DNA from: Grifola frondosa
Taxonomy: Eukaryota > Basidiomycota > Agaricomycetes > Polyporales > Grifolaceae
Length of the DNA stretch: 64,000 nt
Assembly: GCA_001683735.1 (NCBI GenBank)
Contig: LUGG01000005.1
Span: 1,178,001-1,242,000 of the forward strand
Direction of reading: 5' to 3'
In this document: positions 1-9,565 of the stretch, in pieces
Position numbering within the stretch: position 1 is the first letter of the stretch
How the letters are laid out: every line of letters starts with the position of its first letter
Program-made: the position numbers and the translations under genes
The notes under the pieces: generated by a model
The model's input: only the letters and a program-made list of their open reading frames with translations
What the model was told of the DNA's origin: nothing
Databases searched by the model: none

Positions 1-48
1 CAGCACCGAGCAAGCAGAAACAAAGCGCGGAAGAGTGAAAGAGAACAT
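1..48 (-). CDS. GH18-family protein, 5' end only (cut by window edge)
   Basis: Read on the minus strand, the first 48 bases are the start codon and first 16 codons of a secreted protein. They are identical to the first codons of the GH18 gene that starts at 7267 on the plus strand, and the leader upstream is also shared. The visible residues are the start of a hydrophobic signal peptide. The rest of the gene lies left of the window, so its integrity cannot be judged. Calling it GH18 is an inference from identity with the other copy. Confidence 0.7.
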   Translation of the reverse strand, partial: MFSFTLPRFVSACSVL

Positions 49-165
49 CCCTAAGCCGGAGGGTGATAGGTTAAGAAAAAAAATGTAAAAGGAGTCGAAG
101 AAAGAAAACGAAGGTCAGAACGGGAATGCTTTTCACGGTCACAGACCACTCTCATTAAATACTCC
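1..165. repeat. Inverted repeat, left arm (shared GH18 5' end and promoter)
   Basis: Bases 1 to about 120 are an almost exact reverse complement of about 7200-7315; weaker similarity continues to about 165 (matching back to about 7155). The arm covers the first codons, leader and core promoter of both GH18 copies, which point away from each other across about 7.2 kb. Confidence 0.8.
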
Positions 166-938
166 TCACGTCAAAGCGCTTGGCCATTTAATGCCGTGGT
201 GTGGCCCAGAGTACCAGCGTCCACGGCTGTGGCGTAGGCGCACAAGCTATGTTTTCTGTGGTCAGGAGGAACGGGCGTTGTAGGTGCAAACGTAATTCCG
301 AGCAATCAACGGATCAATAAGTCCATCATGACCTGCCAACACAGATTTGGCAGCGCCTACATGTTTTAGAGGAAAATGAATTCAGTCATAATCTACAGTA
401 CATGAAGATTATACTCACTTTATTGTTTTGAGGCTCATGTATAGACGTGAACTCCTCACATTGGCCATGATTGGTCTGACATACCGAAGACCAATTGTCC
501 AGAGTGATGATCGGATCAGTATCGCGCGTCCCGAGCCTCATCTTGAGGTGGTTTAACAACGCCTTGCAACCAAACGCTTGTGTACATACCATGAACTGTG
601 ACAGATCCGCATCTTGCGGAATGTTCTAAAGCGACCGATATTTTGACGGAGGTTTTAGCATGTAAGACAAGCGGTATCCCTGGATTGCTTCTGCGCCAAG
701 CTCGGAGTTACCGCGCCTTTAGTTTTGCCAAAAGCTTGACGCTCAACACGTACTTTGTATATTCGCGTAAAAATACTAAATGAAGATGTCGTCCGACCGA
801 AGAGGCGAAGATAATACAAATTTGCGACAAATCTACGCTGTTGTTGTGCGAGCAGAGCGGAGAGAGCTTAGAGAGACTCAAAGTGTGGAGAGCGTCAATA
901 CTCGCGCGAAAAAGTAACAGAATGACCGCGAACCTCTG
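49..938. other. Intergenic, no supported gene
   Basis: Short open frames exist here, but none shows a recognisable motif, splice structure or conserved look. The first 120 bases are the leader and promoter of the left GH18 copy. Confidence 0.6.
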
Positions 939-1514
939 TCAGCCGGAGGGGACTACAGCAATGATGCTAGCGGAGTTCGCGGAGGAAAAGACACAGCCTG
1001 GTCGTTCCAGGTTTAGCTCATCATTGACTTCATCTTCGGCCAACTCGTCCAGGACATCTTCCATCCTATCACAAGCTTTTTCCAATCCCTCGAGCCTTTC
1101 CTTCAGCCTAGCATTTTCCTCTCTCAATTCCAACTCCAGCGCAGCCTTCCTTCTTACTTCGTCGTCGGTCCTCTGATCCCGCGTCGTTAACATGTTGCAT
1201 AGACTCTTCCATTTCTCCACCTCCTGCCCTAAACAGCGCACCCTCTCCTCGTAGGTTGCTTTGATCATTACCAGTCCATCGCGCACTTGGCTTTCCGCAA
1301 GAGTTGCTCGCTCTAGGAGTTTCGTTATTCTCCTTGGTGACGTCGCTGGCATATGCAGACGCCTTCCCGTATAGTTCTCTGAACAGCTCGCGGTCCTTTT
1401 CGGCGTCCGCTTTCCGCCGCTGCAGCTCCTCGTTTCGGTACGGAGTTGCTCCAATTTGATCTCCCATTCAGCCGCAATCTCGTGCGGAGGAGCCTCGTTC
1501 AGTACGTTTGACAT
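939..1514 (-). CDS. Coiled-coil protein with two compensating frame breaks
   Basis: The reading of 191 codons starts with an ordinary ATG and is rich in Glu, Arg, Lys and Leu in heptad-like spacing, typical of a coiled coil over most of its length. Between about 1330 and 1440 the natural reading moves into a neighbouring frame (residues like EELQRRKADAEKDRELF) and then returns. One base appears lost near 1440 and one gained, or two lost, near 1345. Repaired in this way the protein is one uninterrupted coiled coil. No family was recognised and no function is claimed. It could be a live gene with sequence errors or a recent pseudogene. Confidence 0.5.
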   Translation of the reverse strand: MSNVLNEAPPHEIAAEWEIKLEQLRTETRSCSGGKRTPKRTASCSENYTGRRLHMPATSPRRITKLLERATLAESQVRDGLVMIKATYEERVRCLGQEVEKWKSLCNMLTTRDQRTDDEVRRKAALELELREENARLKERLEGLEKACDRMEDVLDELAEDEVNDELNLERPGCVFSSANSASIIAVVPSG

Positions 1515-1698
1515 GCCAAGGTGATCCTATAGAATGATGATATGCATGCGTCAAGACTGCCGGTGATTATGGGTGTGACATACAGGAAAAAATAATTTCC
1601 GATGCGTCGCCTGTCGAAGTGTGGTCACCGATGAGATGGTGATGTTGTGGACGGTGGACGGTGGAAGGCCACTAGCGCTCGAATTCAAAGCTCGATCA

Positions 1699-3661
1699 TC
1701 ACAACAATTTGGGTATGTATGTAGTGGACCGGACGCTACAGAAATGAACGCAGGTAAGACTATTATCTACAATGTCTCTCGCTGTTAGATACAGGCCTAT
1801 ATGCGTCATTTTCTTCTCTTGTAATAAGTTCGCGGTATTTGAATTCCCATTCCCAAGCCTCCCACTCCTCAGGATCGTCCCTCGCAATCGTATACCCCGT
1901 AAATCGCGTGAGTCTGTGTCCATACGATCGATCTGTAAGAATTTGATCGTATATTTGCATCCGGCATCGAAGTCGACATGCGAGAAATAGAGTTCCTGAA
2001 ATGTAGGTGAACGAAGATGACTGACAAAATGTTTTACGAAAATAGAGAGATCAAAGCAGGTGTGTGTCATCGACGATGGCATGCCCAGGTGTTTTCGGAA
2101 GTTGCTAACAATCTCTGTGAATCGTCCACAAGTCTAGAGTCTGCTTCCTTGTCGGAAGCGGAGCCAGGGAGCTCGGGATTCAGTAGAGACCGAGACATGG
2201 CCGGATTGACGATTAACAGAGTTGGAAGGACAAGGCGGCGAAGCCTTCCAGCAGTAGAGATTACAGCGCTCCATTCTTCCTGAAAAGAACATAAATGGAA
2301 GATCACGACTATGTTATTGGCTGTGCGACTTACAAGGCTTCCAGGTAGAGGCGAATACTGTCTGGTTTCGAACTCCCGCAGTTCTAAATTTTCCAGAAAT
2401 GGTAGGCAGGATAACATGGTGTGAACAACATGGGGTCCAAATCCCGATGGATAACGTCCGCCAATGTTCACAACGAGACAAAAGTAGCGAAGACGCGAAA
2501 TACTCAAGGCACGGATAAGATCCGGATATAACTCGTCCGAGAGCATAGTCGTGATAGTCAGGGAATCGAAATTGAGCCAGGACCCTCGCGCTGCAGAAAA
2601 TTAATCCATCAGATGTTACGAAAAAGAGGGATCACTGAGCACGAACCATGCCTCGATATATGGCCCCAATGTAGTGTGCGATTATCGCCGCATCTCCGGA
2701 GACACGGATGGCCTCTACACTTGTCCAACGGCGCGCTGCCCAGTCGTCATTGTCGAGCCATTGGCCGCTAGTCCAGTAACGTTGTCTCGCACAGATCGAG
2801 GAGCTTTAAGTTCGGCAAGTTATACATGAAAGCTCCGCACCAAGCTATGTCGGCGCCGGGGAATGAATGATTATACGCTCCAGACTGGACGCCAATGAAT
2901 GCGTTAGCGTTGGATACCATTGTGATGGAACATCGATACAAGAGAGATACAGATCTCGGAGTTCTCTCCTGGAGAGAAGGGAATTAATAGTACGGGGACG
3001 ATCCAACCCTTTACGCTGTGATTGGCGTTTAAAATGAAGGATCGTATATTGGGCGAAAAGTCCACAATCCGGCTGAGAACTTTGTCAAGTGGTTCGACAA
3101 AACTTTTGGCCATATCGAAGTAGCGCATAGGGTCTGTACATTGTTCCAACGAACTTGGACACGAATAGAGAACGAAATCCGCGAGGAATGGGTAGGTTAT
3201 AGGATATTAAACAGTTTCTCCATGGCGAGAACGGTGGTTTGATTCTTACGCCGTCTACTTTGAAGCAGATGTTGGTTGAAGCAGCGAGTCTCCACATGGA
3301 GAGACGTCGACATGTTGCTGACAATGCCAGAATATCCTTCGACTGCAGGTATGAGCAGATTCGCCCGAGAGCTTCGATGCTGAGGAATGCTAATAGGTCA
3401 GGACGATAGCTCGCCGGAGTAGGCCTTCTGTTGGAAATCGACGTCAACTTCTTTGACGTAGCTGGCTTGAACTTCGTGGTCGATCGCCTGGACCGCGGCG
3501 GCGAAGTACACCAGGGGTGCCTGGTCCCTTGTCGGAAGCTCCTCGTATTCATCGTCACTCTCCTCCCTTTTCCTCTTCAGTCCTCGTGGGTAGCAGGGAT
3601 TCGACACTACAGGGTCATCCAGGGTTAGCTTGCGAAGGGTATGGATGAGCGTCGCTGACAT
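1699..3661 (-). CDS. F-box protein with LRR-like C-terminal part, frame broken
   Basis: The start at 3661 opens a charged N-terminus containing the basic patch LKRKREESDDEYEE. Around 3400 the frame shifts by one base and an F-box of the form FLSIEALGRICSYLQSKDILALSATCRRL follows. Further shifts occur near 3210 and in the C-terminal part. Downstream pieces (about 2904-3149, 2067-2546, 1699-2082) are leucine-rich and resemble the tail of fungal F-box/LRR proteins. Intron positions in the 3' half could not be fixed. F-box proteins present substrates to SCF ubiquitin ligases via Skp1. Either a pseudogene or a real gene with base-count errors; the 3' limit is uncertain. Confidence 0.5.
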
Positions 3662-4425
3662 CTGTGGCTACAGCGAACGACATGAGTTCTGCACCACCAC
3701 TCCAAGCTAGAGTCTTACTGAGGGAATATTTCTGTGATCTTTGCGAGTCGCAAGTCAACCGATGTGCTTCTTTTATAACAGGGTACCGCGGGAAGGCGTC
3801 TGAGTAGTATCGTAAACAACAATGTGCACCTAGTGCAAACGTGCGATCCAATTGGCACACGGCGAAGGATAGCCAATTATGCCGAAGGTAAAAGCAGCCA
3901 GTGCATTCGTTTTTTGTATATGGCCACCGTAGCAACCCGAAGGATTCAAGTTAATTCCAGAGCGAGATGTCCAACACGGAGCCCTACGAAATCACATTTA
4001 GCATACTGAACGGGCAAATTAGACAAATGGTTTCTACTAACAATGAGGTCGTGTCTATCACTCGGATCCGTGAACGTTCCTCTTAATTATGAGTCGCGGC
4101 ACTCCCTTTCACTACGACGACCATCTTTCATGCTGTCAAAGTATACCAGACAGCGCAGCCTACTTACGTAGAAGAATGTGCTGTCTGTAGCCATGGAAGG
4201 TGACAGCAAGGGCCTACCGAGACAACAACATCGAACATCTGGGCGCTAAAGGTTTGTTCTGGCCGTTCCTAGAATACAAGGTATTTGCAACCTGGAAACA
4301 ACTTGTCAATGATTGACCACACCATATCTGACATCTACAGCCGCAAATTTCGAGAACGTAGCTTGTTCGGGTAGCCAAACCACATTTGTACAATCCGTCA
4401 TCCAATACAAGCTCTGGATATATCA
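3662..4425. other. Intergenic between F-box gene and ASF1
   Basis: No convincing exon seen. Open frames in this stretch lack motifs and plausible splice sites. Confidence 0.5.
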
Positions 4426-5368
4426 TCAACGTGAAATCGCGCAATATAAATGATTCAGTGTATGCGGGGGATGATACAGGTGTAAGTGCGCTACAGTGAC
4501 AGCATGGTAAGATATTTCGTCGCAATGGTCAAAAGAACAGCTGATCCGGATAGCTGGGGAAGGAAAGAAATATGGGTGGATGCGTACGAAAGAGTAGTCG
4601 ATATAGCTCTCAGTCCGAAAATACATCCAGACGTCTTCTGATGCAGGCTCCTTGCCGTTGACACTCGATTCAGAGTCGTCTGCATCAAGATCATTGGCAG
4701 ATGGAACTGCCGCGGAGGTTGCAGCCCCTGCAGATACGGCCTGACCCGGCTGTTGAGGTGAAATGCCCTGCATCGAGCACACTCAAATACGTGGAGACGA
4801 ATTAATGTGCCCGAACGTACCATTTGATCTGAAACCTTGTCACTCTCGGTTTCGTATTGATATCCCTCACAAGCTGATCAAACAGTATGGGTTGAGGCAA
4901 TGCTTCCTTCATTTCCTCATTGTCATATTCCGTGTTTTGTGTATCCCACCCGGACGAACTCTTGATCTTTGTACGAACCGGTGAGAATGAGCGCGGCCAC
5001 TCCAAGCACATCTTCTGGCGGGATTTTGGATGGATTGGGTGCTGAACCTTCGAACTCGAACGCATTCACTCCTGCGGGTACAGGCCCAAAGGCAGTCATC
5101 GAGCTCTTGATCAAGTTCTTCATTGCCCGGTGACGCGACGTAGATCAAGCGCCATTCGAGATCTATGTATGCTGAGTAAGTAAATGGTATTAGCAGTAAT
5201 AAATTTAAAAAATACCTTCTGGTAGGGGTGCTATGCATTCAAAGGTAACGCGAAAATGATATGGGTCCAGGAATCGCGCGGGGTTGTTCAGGAATTCCAC
5301 ATTCTAAGCGGCAGTTAGACAGTGCTTTTTGAGTGTCATATACTTACCCGTATAGTGACAATAGACAT
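4426..5368 (-). CDS. ASF1: Histone chaperone ASF1
   Basis: ASF1 binds the H3-H4 dimer and hands it to CAF-1 or HIR during nucleosome assembly in the nucleus. Exon 1 (5348-5368) encodes MSIVTIR; exon 2 (5216-5303) encodes [17 protein letters not shown] and onward; exon 3 (4821-5162) carries [46 protein letters not shown] and [15 protein letters not shown], all hallmark ASF1 core segments. Exon 4 (from 4767 leftward) encodes the low-complexity acidic tail; its end is unresolved. The frame jumps twice in exon 3, after LDDC (near 5090) and after RVGY (near 4940), each equivalent to two missing bases, and again at the exon 4 junction. The conserved core on both sides of each jump argues for sequence error, but a pseudogene cannot be excluded. 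Confidence 0.88.
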
Positions 5369-5453
5369 TATTAAATGATAGTTGGGAGGGCAATTGGAGA
5401 TGTGGAAGATTGGAGATGAAGGTTGTGGGACAAGCGGAAAGACAACCTGACAG

Positions 5454-5510
5454 ACGCGTATTGTCACGGACGCGATATGCACGTGATATAGCGTGACCAT
5501 ATAGACGCGT
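5454..5510. promoter_or_regulatory. Two MCB-type ACGCGT boxes with a CACGTG between, upstream of ASF1
   Basis: ACGCGT occurs at 5454-5459 and 5505-5510, about 86 and 137 bp upstream of the ASF1 start codon, with CACGTG at 5480-5485. ACGCGT is the binding site of MBF in yeasts, which drives G1/S genes. A histone chaperone is a fitting target. The binding itself is inferred. Confidence 0.5.
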
Positions 5511-5525
5511 TTCATGTCGCTGTGG

Positions 5526-5558
5526 CGCGCATTTCGTCCGACTCGGACGAAATGCGCG
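5526..5558. repeat. 33-bp perfect palindrome with 1-nt centre
   Basis: Arms of 16 bp (CGCGCATTTCGTCCGA and its reverse complement) flank a single C at 5542. The palindrome lies about 160 bp upstream of the ASF1 start, just beyond the ACGCGT boxes. Confidence 0.9.
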
Positions 5559-5639
5559 AATACTCCAGCATGTAAACCGTATTATTAAAAATCTCCCTCC
5601 CTTTCATATGGTTCTGTTTGGCGTGAGTCTCAGCAACTT

Positions 5640-6113
5640 ACCACAGGACCATGGGAGACAAACCGGCAGGCTTGTGCTTGGACCTTCGGAAATGTTTGAC
5701 CTGAAATTTACAGATATTTCCAACTGAGTCGGGCATCATCACATTCGGTGCTAAATCGAGCTCCATGTTGGCGGAAGCGGAGCGACCGTGTCACCTGTTC
5801 CTTTATATTCTTCCTCACATTTCGGTCCACTTTCTGATAAAAAGTTAGTTTGAGTAATCATTACATTCGTGAAGAAGAGCGTGTTCCACCCTCCCGCGCC
5901 CTCCACCGCCTCTGGATCGCCTTCTTCGGTTGTCACCACGGTGAATGATGATGACGAGAAATTCGACGGCGACAAGATGTCGTTGTTCCAGAAGGAGAGG
6001 CTGGCAATGCTCGACAGCGGAGGCGAGGACTCGTTGTAGAAAGCCTCACTGCATATTGTATTTTGCTCTCGAAATAAATCCTGCAGCTCGATCCTCGTAG
6101 TCACACTAAGCAA
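5640..6113 (-). CDS. Unclassified spliced gene, limits uncertain
   Basis: A 120-codon frame at 5751-6113 is Ser/Asn-rich and ends near an overlapping frame with residues KFQVKHFRRSKHKPAGLS that runs to a good GTAAGT donor near 5641. Upstream, minus-strand GTAAGT at about 6213 and an acceptor after about 6150 suggest a further exon. No family was recognised. The splice signals support transcription from the minus strand, but start, stop and frame are open. Confidence 0.3.
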
Positions 6114-6229
6114 AGGGAGACCTGATGTGCCAGCATCATTAATTTTTTCTGTTAAGAAGTAGTAACATGATCACTGTCAGTGACATGTTCCCCGAGTCAC
6201 TAAACAACTTACCTCGAACCTAATTCACA

Positions 6230-7154
6230 TTTTCCCTCGCGCATCCTTACACGGCGCCTGAAGCTTCACGAGTGACCAGTGCCCATATGGCACTGTGCAT
6301 TCCGGATGACGGACCAAGGCGTTGGGATGCGTGACAGGGTGGAAGCACTAATGAATGTTACATACGCGTCTAGTCACAAGTTGCGTGATTGCTACGACCG
6401 TGACGACCTTACCTGTAAAAAAGCATCAAGTTGCCCTCGGCCTGCAAGAGTTACCTAGTCTATAACAATGTGAACATTGACACTCGTATGATTCAGCATT
6501 CATTCCAACGCTCACAACCAATTTAGAGCCTATGATCTCCCTGCGAAGTCAAGCATTAGCAGCCCTTGGTGGGCGTTCGAGGCTTGGTCTTGATCAAATA
6601 TATCAATTCATCCATATGTACCTTCCGCTCCCGGCCCATCAACTCGTCACCTATCACCGATTGTTCCGTTCTCCGAGCCACTGTGGCAGTTTCGGTCACT
6701 GGTGGGGTCCCAGGTGCAGTCATGGATGATTGTCTGGTCGAAGCACCGGATCGGCCAACTTCTGCGCATCGCTGATTGACTCGTGCCACATTCAACCACA
6801 GGCCTCCGCTGTGGCACAGACGCCGAATACAGTCGCTTGACTGTTGTACTTGCGATGATTCGGTGTTCATAGTTCGGCGAGCGCATTTTGATGTCTGCAT
6901 CTTGACGAACCCCCGTGGTGCTCCTGATTTCGATTTCTGCGTCTGTATGTGCCGAGCTCCAGCCCATCCTCCGCGCTGGTCGGGTCTTCTGACGGCGCCA
7001 TATTCGTGTTTCATTCCAACATCAAAACTCCTTGCACCTAACTACCATCGGCAGTCTTCATTTATGGGGATATCATCTTATCCACCAGCTGGTCTAGGTC
7101 TGCACTGCCTGCAGCACACCGCCATCCAAACGCTACGCAGACACCAATTTCCAG
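6230..7154. other. No supported gene upstream of GH18
   Basis: Two overlapping long minus frames (6556-7014 and 6647-6967) and a plus frame cover the same bases. None has a motif, and their composition looks like chance openness of a GC-rich stretch. Confidence 0.5.
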
Positions 7155-7162
7155 TATAAATA
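7155..7162 (+). promoter_or_regulatory. TATA box of the GH18 gene
   Basis: TATAAATA sits about 105 bp before the ATG at 7267. A related A/T-rich element is present at the matching place of the left GH18 copy. Confidence 0.55.
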
Positions 7163-7315
7163 TGGGCGGACCACGACGATGGAAGGCATTCCGTTTCTGA
7201 CCTTCGTTTTCTTTCTTCGACTCCTTTTACAATTTTTTTCTTAACCTATCACCCTCTGGCTTAGGGATGTTCTCTTTCACTCTTCCGCGCTTTGTTTCTG
7301 CTTGCTCGGTGCTGG
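7155..7315. repeat. Inverted repeat, right arm
   Basis: Partner of the arm at 1-165. The stretch from about 7200 to 7315 is nearly identical in reverse complement, and the TATA-containing stretch upstream is recognisably similar but diverged. Confidence 0.8.
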
Positions 7316-8569
7316 CTTCACTGAGCGGTGTTCTTTCTGCACCCTTACTTCCAGTCTTGTGGCTCGCAGTGCTCCCCGAGCCCTGCCTTCGTGGTCTACA
7401 GTGATGCGTTCGTGTCGGCCAACGTCCTGCCCGATCCTTCTCAGGTCAAGGTAAAATATATCGTGTTTTCGATTCGGCGTTGTTCGCGCTGACGCACCAT
7501 CCTCTAGGGCTTCAACGTCATGGCACTCGCGTTCCTGCTGTCCAGCAAGCCGTTCGATCAGGCTGCGGCCTGGGCTGCACTGCCCGCCGACCAGCGTGCG
7601 ACCATCAAGTCGCAGTACTCGAGTGCCGGGATCAGCATCATCGTCTCGGCCTTCGGTTCGACCGAGGAACCCACGACGCAAGGGGTGGACCCGACTTCGA
7701 CTGCGAACACGATGGCGCAGTTTGTGCTGAACAACGGCCTGGATGGGATCGACGTTGACTACGAGGACCTGGACGCGATGAATGCGAAGAATGGAGCTGC
7801 TGAGGCGTGGCTGACGACGTTCACGCAGACGCTGCGGACTCAGCTGCCTAAGGGCCAGTTCATCCTCACCCATGCGCGTCAGTAAATTTCACCATACTGG
7901 ATCGTTGTGACAGGCGCTGATGAGAATTATATTTCAGCACTGGCGCCATGGTTCTCGACGGCGTACCCTCAGGCGTACCACACTGTAGACAAGAATGTTG
8001 GCAGCTTGATTGATTGGGTATGTCGAGTATCATTTATTTGCCTTCGATGATTTGCTCACGAGTGCTGTAGTATAACATCCAGGTAAATGATGCGGTATTA
8101 AATCGAGATAATGAATGATACTAATCATGATGTGATTTGCGATATTTAGTTCTATGACCGTGAGTGTTTCTGCATGTATTCTATCGATATGTTCGCTGAC
8201 ATCGTCTGCAGAGGGTGCTACTGAGTACACCGACTGCAATGGTCTGTTGACTACCTCCGGCGGACAATTCCCGAGCTCGTCGGTGTTCGAAATCGCCAAC
8301 CAGGGCATCCCGCTCTCGCGTCTGGTGATTGGCAAGCTCGGTTCGACCGCCGATGGAAGCAGCGGCTTCATGGACCCGCAGACCCTCGGCACATGCGTTG
8401 CCCAAGCAAAGTCGCAGGGATGGAGTGCGTATACCGATCTTCACCCATCTCGTTCTATGCTAACGGGCTAATTTCATTTTCAGGCGCGGGTGTGATGGCG
8501 TTCCAGTTCCCGCATGCGGACACGAACTGGATCACTGCTGCACGCGGATCGACGTTCCCCATTGCTTAA
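7267..8569 (+). CDS. Secreted GH18 (chitinase/endo-N-acetylglucosaminidase-like) protein
   Basis: GH18 enzymes cleave beta-1,4-N-acetylglucosamine links; they act on chitin or N-glycan cores. The start encodes a signal peptide (SVLASLSGVLSA). The catalytic motif DGIDVDYE at about 7742-7765 keeps DxxDxDxE including the acid Glu. Exons: 7267-7450, 7508-7877, 7938-8017, 8071-8082 (12 nt), 8150-8159 (10 nt), 8212-8424, 8484-8569. Exon junctions restore THAPLAPWF, FYDQGATEYTDC and GWSAGVMAFQFPH. Behind the signal peptide the frame breaks at two C runs (7342-7344 and 7373-7376); one added C at each restores SSLVARSAPPSPAFVVYSDAF. The substrate within GH18 is not decidable here. A near-identical 5' end lies at the left window edge. 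Confidence 0.85.
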
Positions 8570-8848
8570 GCCCCGAGCAGAAGCGCGGAATTGATGACAT
8601 GACTGGGGTTGACGACGCCCGGTCTAACGAGAATACGATAGAAGATTATTTATGTATTTACGAACTCACTCATGTTGTAGATAATGATGGTCATGATCAC
8701 CCTGCGGGTTTCACTCTCATTATTCGGTCCGATGTCGCCAACACTCGCAAGAATATCGTTGCAGTCGTACTTGAAGGAAGAAATGTGAGGAGTTTGACGC
8801 TTTGAAGACCGATGCCGGGGGAACTTCTGCAGGTTCATAAGAAGCTGG
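8570..8848. other. 3' flank of GH18
   Basis: A/T-rich stretch after the stop codon; no other feature seen. Confidence 0.4.
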
Positions 8849-9330
8849 GTGTCACAGCCGGGTGATGCTCACGGCAAGCTCACGGTGGCTCAAGCTTGGC
8901 CACTCAGGAGAATTCTGGACAACGCTCATCTCGAGCAGGGTGTCTCCGTCACCTATCGACTACGACGGCTCCTCGAGCAAGCGACGGCGGATGGCGCACG
9001 CGCCTGCACGAACTGTCAGCAGGGAAAGAACAGGTGCGAAGGAGGGGTCCGTCTTCCCTGTCGTCGCTGCTAGTTGAGCAGCTCCCCTTCCATCGGAGCA
9101 AGCTACGTCCAGCGCCGAGTAAGGAACCGTTCGCTTTTCGCCGTGCAGCACTCTTGCCCACCGCTTCCATTCGCACTCGGGCGACTCTCACGTCTGGAAG
9201 GATAAGCATCTTCACCCTATATTCGCTCTTCCGGCTGACCGCCACCTTCTCAAACAGTTACAGGCAAAGCTCCCGGCGATTGAACGCAAGAGAGTGCGAG
9301 GCAAAACCCCCTCGTGCTCTATGGGTGTGA
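8849..9330 (+). pseudogene. Zn2Cys6 transcription factor fragment
   Basis: In the frame beginning at 8849 the residues RACTNCQQGKNRCEGG followed by PCRRC show five of the six cysteines of a fungal Zn(II)2Cys6 DNA-binding domain, directly before a TAG. In another frame the text continues as VEQLPFHRSK, where the expected sixth Cys is Phe. A third frame supplies the usual basic lead-in SSSKRRR. Three frames are therefore needed within 200 bp, and no activation or fungal-specific TF domain follows. The missing Cys and the short length favour a true relic over sequencing error. Confidence 0.65.
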
Positions 9331-9565
9331 CACCCTGGGCTGAATGCCTCTTGCCACGTAGGGGGCCCGACAGTATCCGCAGTCCCCTGCAGGTCGGCAG
9401 CAATCCTCGCACCCCGGAGCGAAAGATACATATGTACGAATAAACCGAAAAATGTGGGCCTGGTGAGGGCTTCAGAATATCCAAACTTCAAATATTCAGA
9501 GGCTGAAAACATAGATTTCAATCGTATTTCAAATAACGGAAAATGCCCTCCTGAAACGCTGATAT

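Noticed and set aside
6556..7014. 152-codon minus frame upstream of GH18
   Set aside because: Overlaps other open frames of similar length, has no motif and no splice signals.
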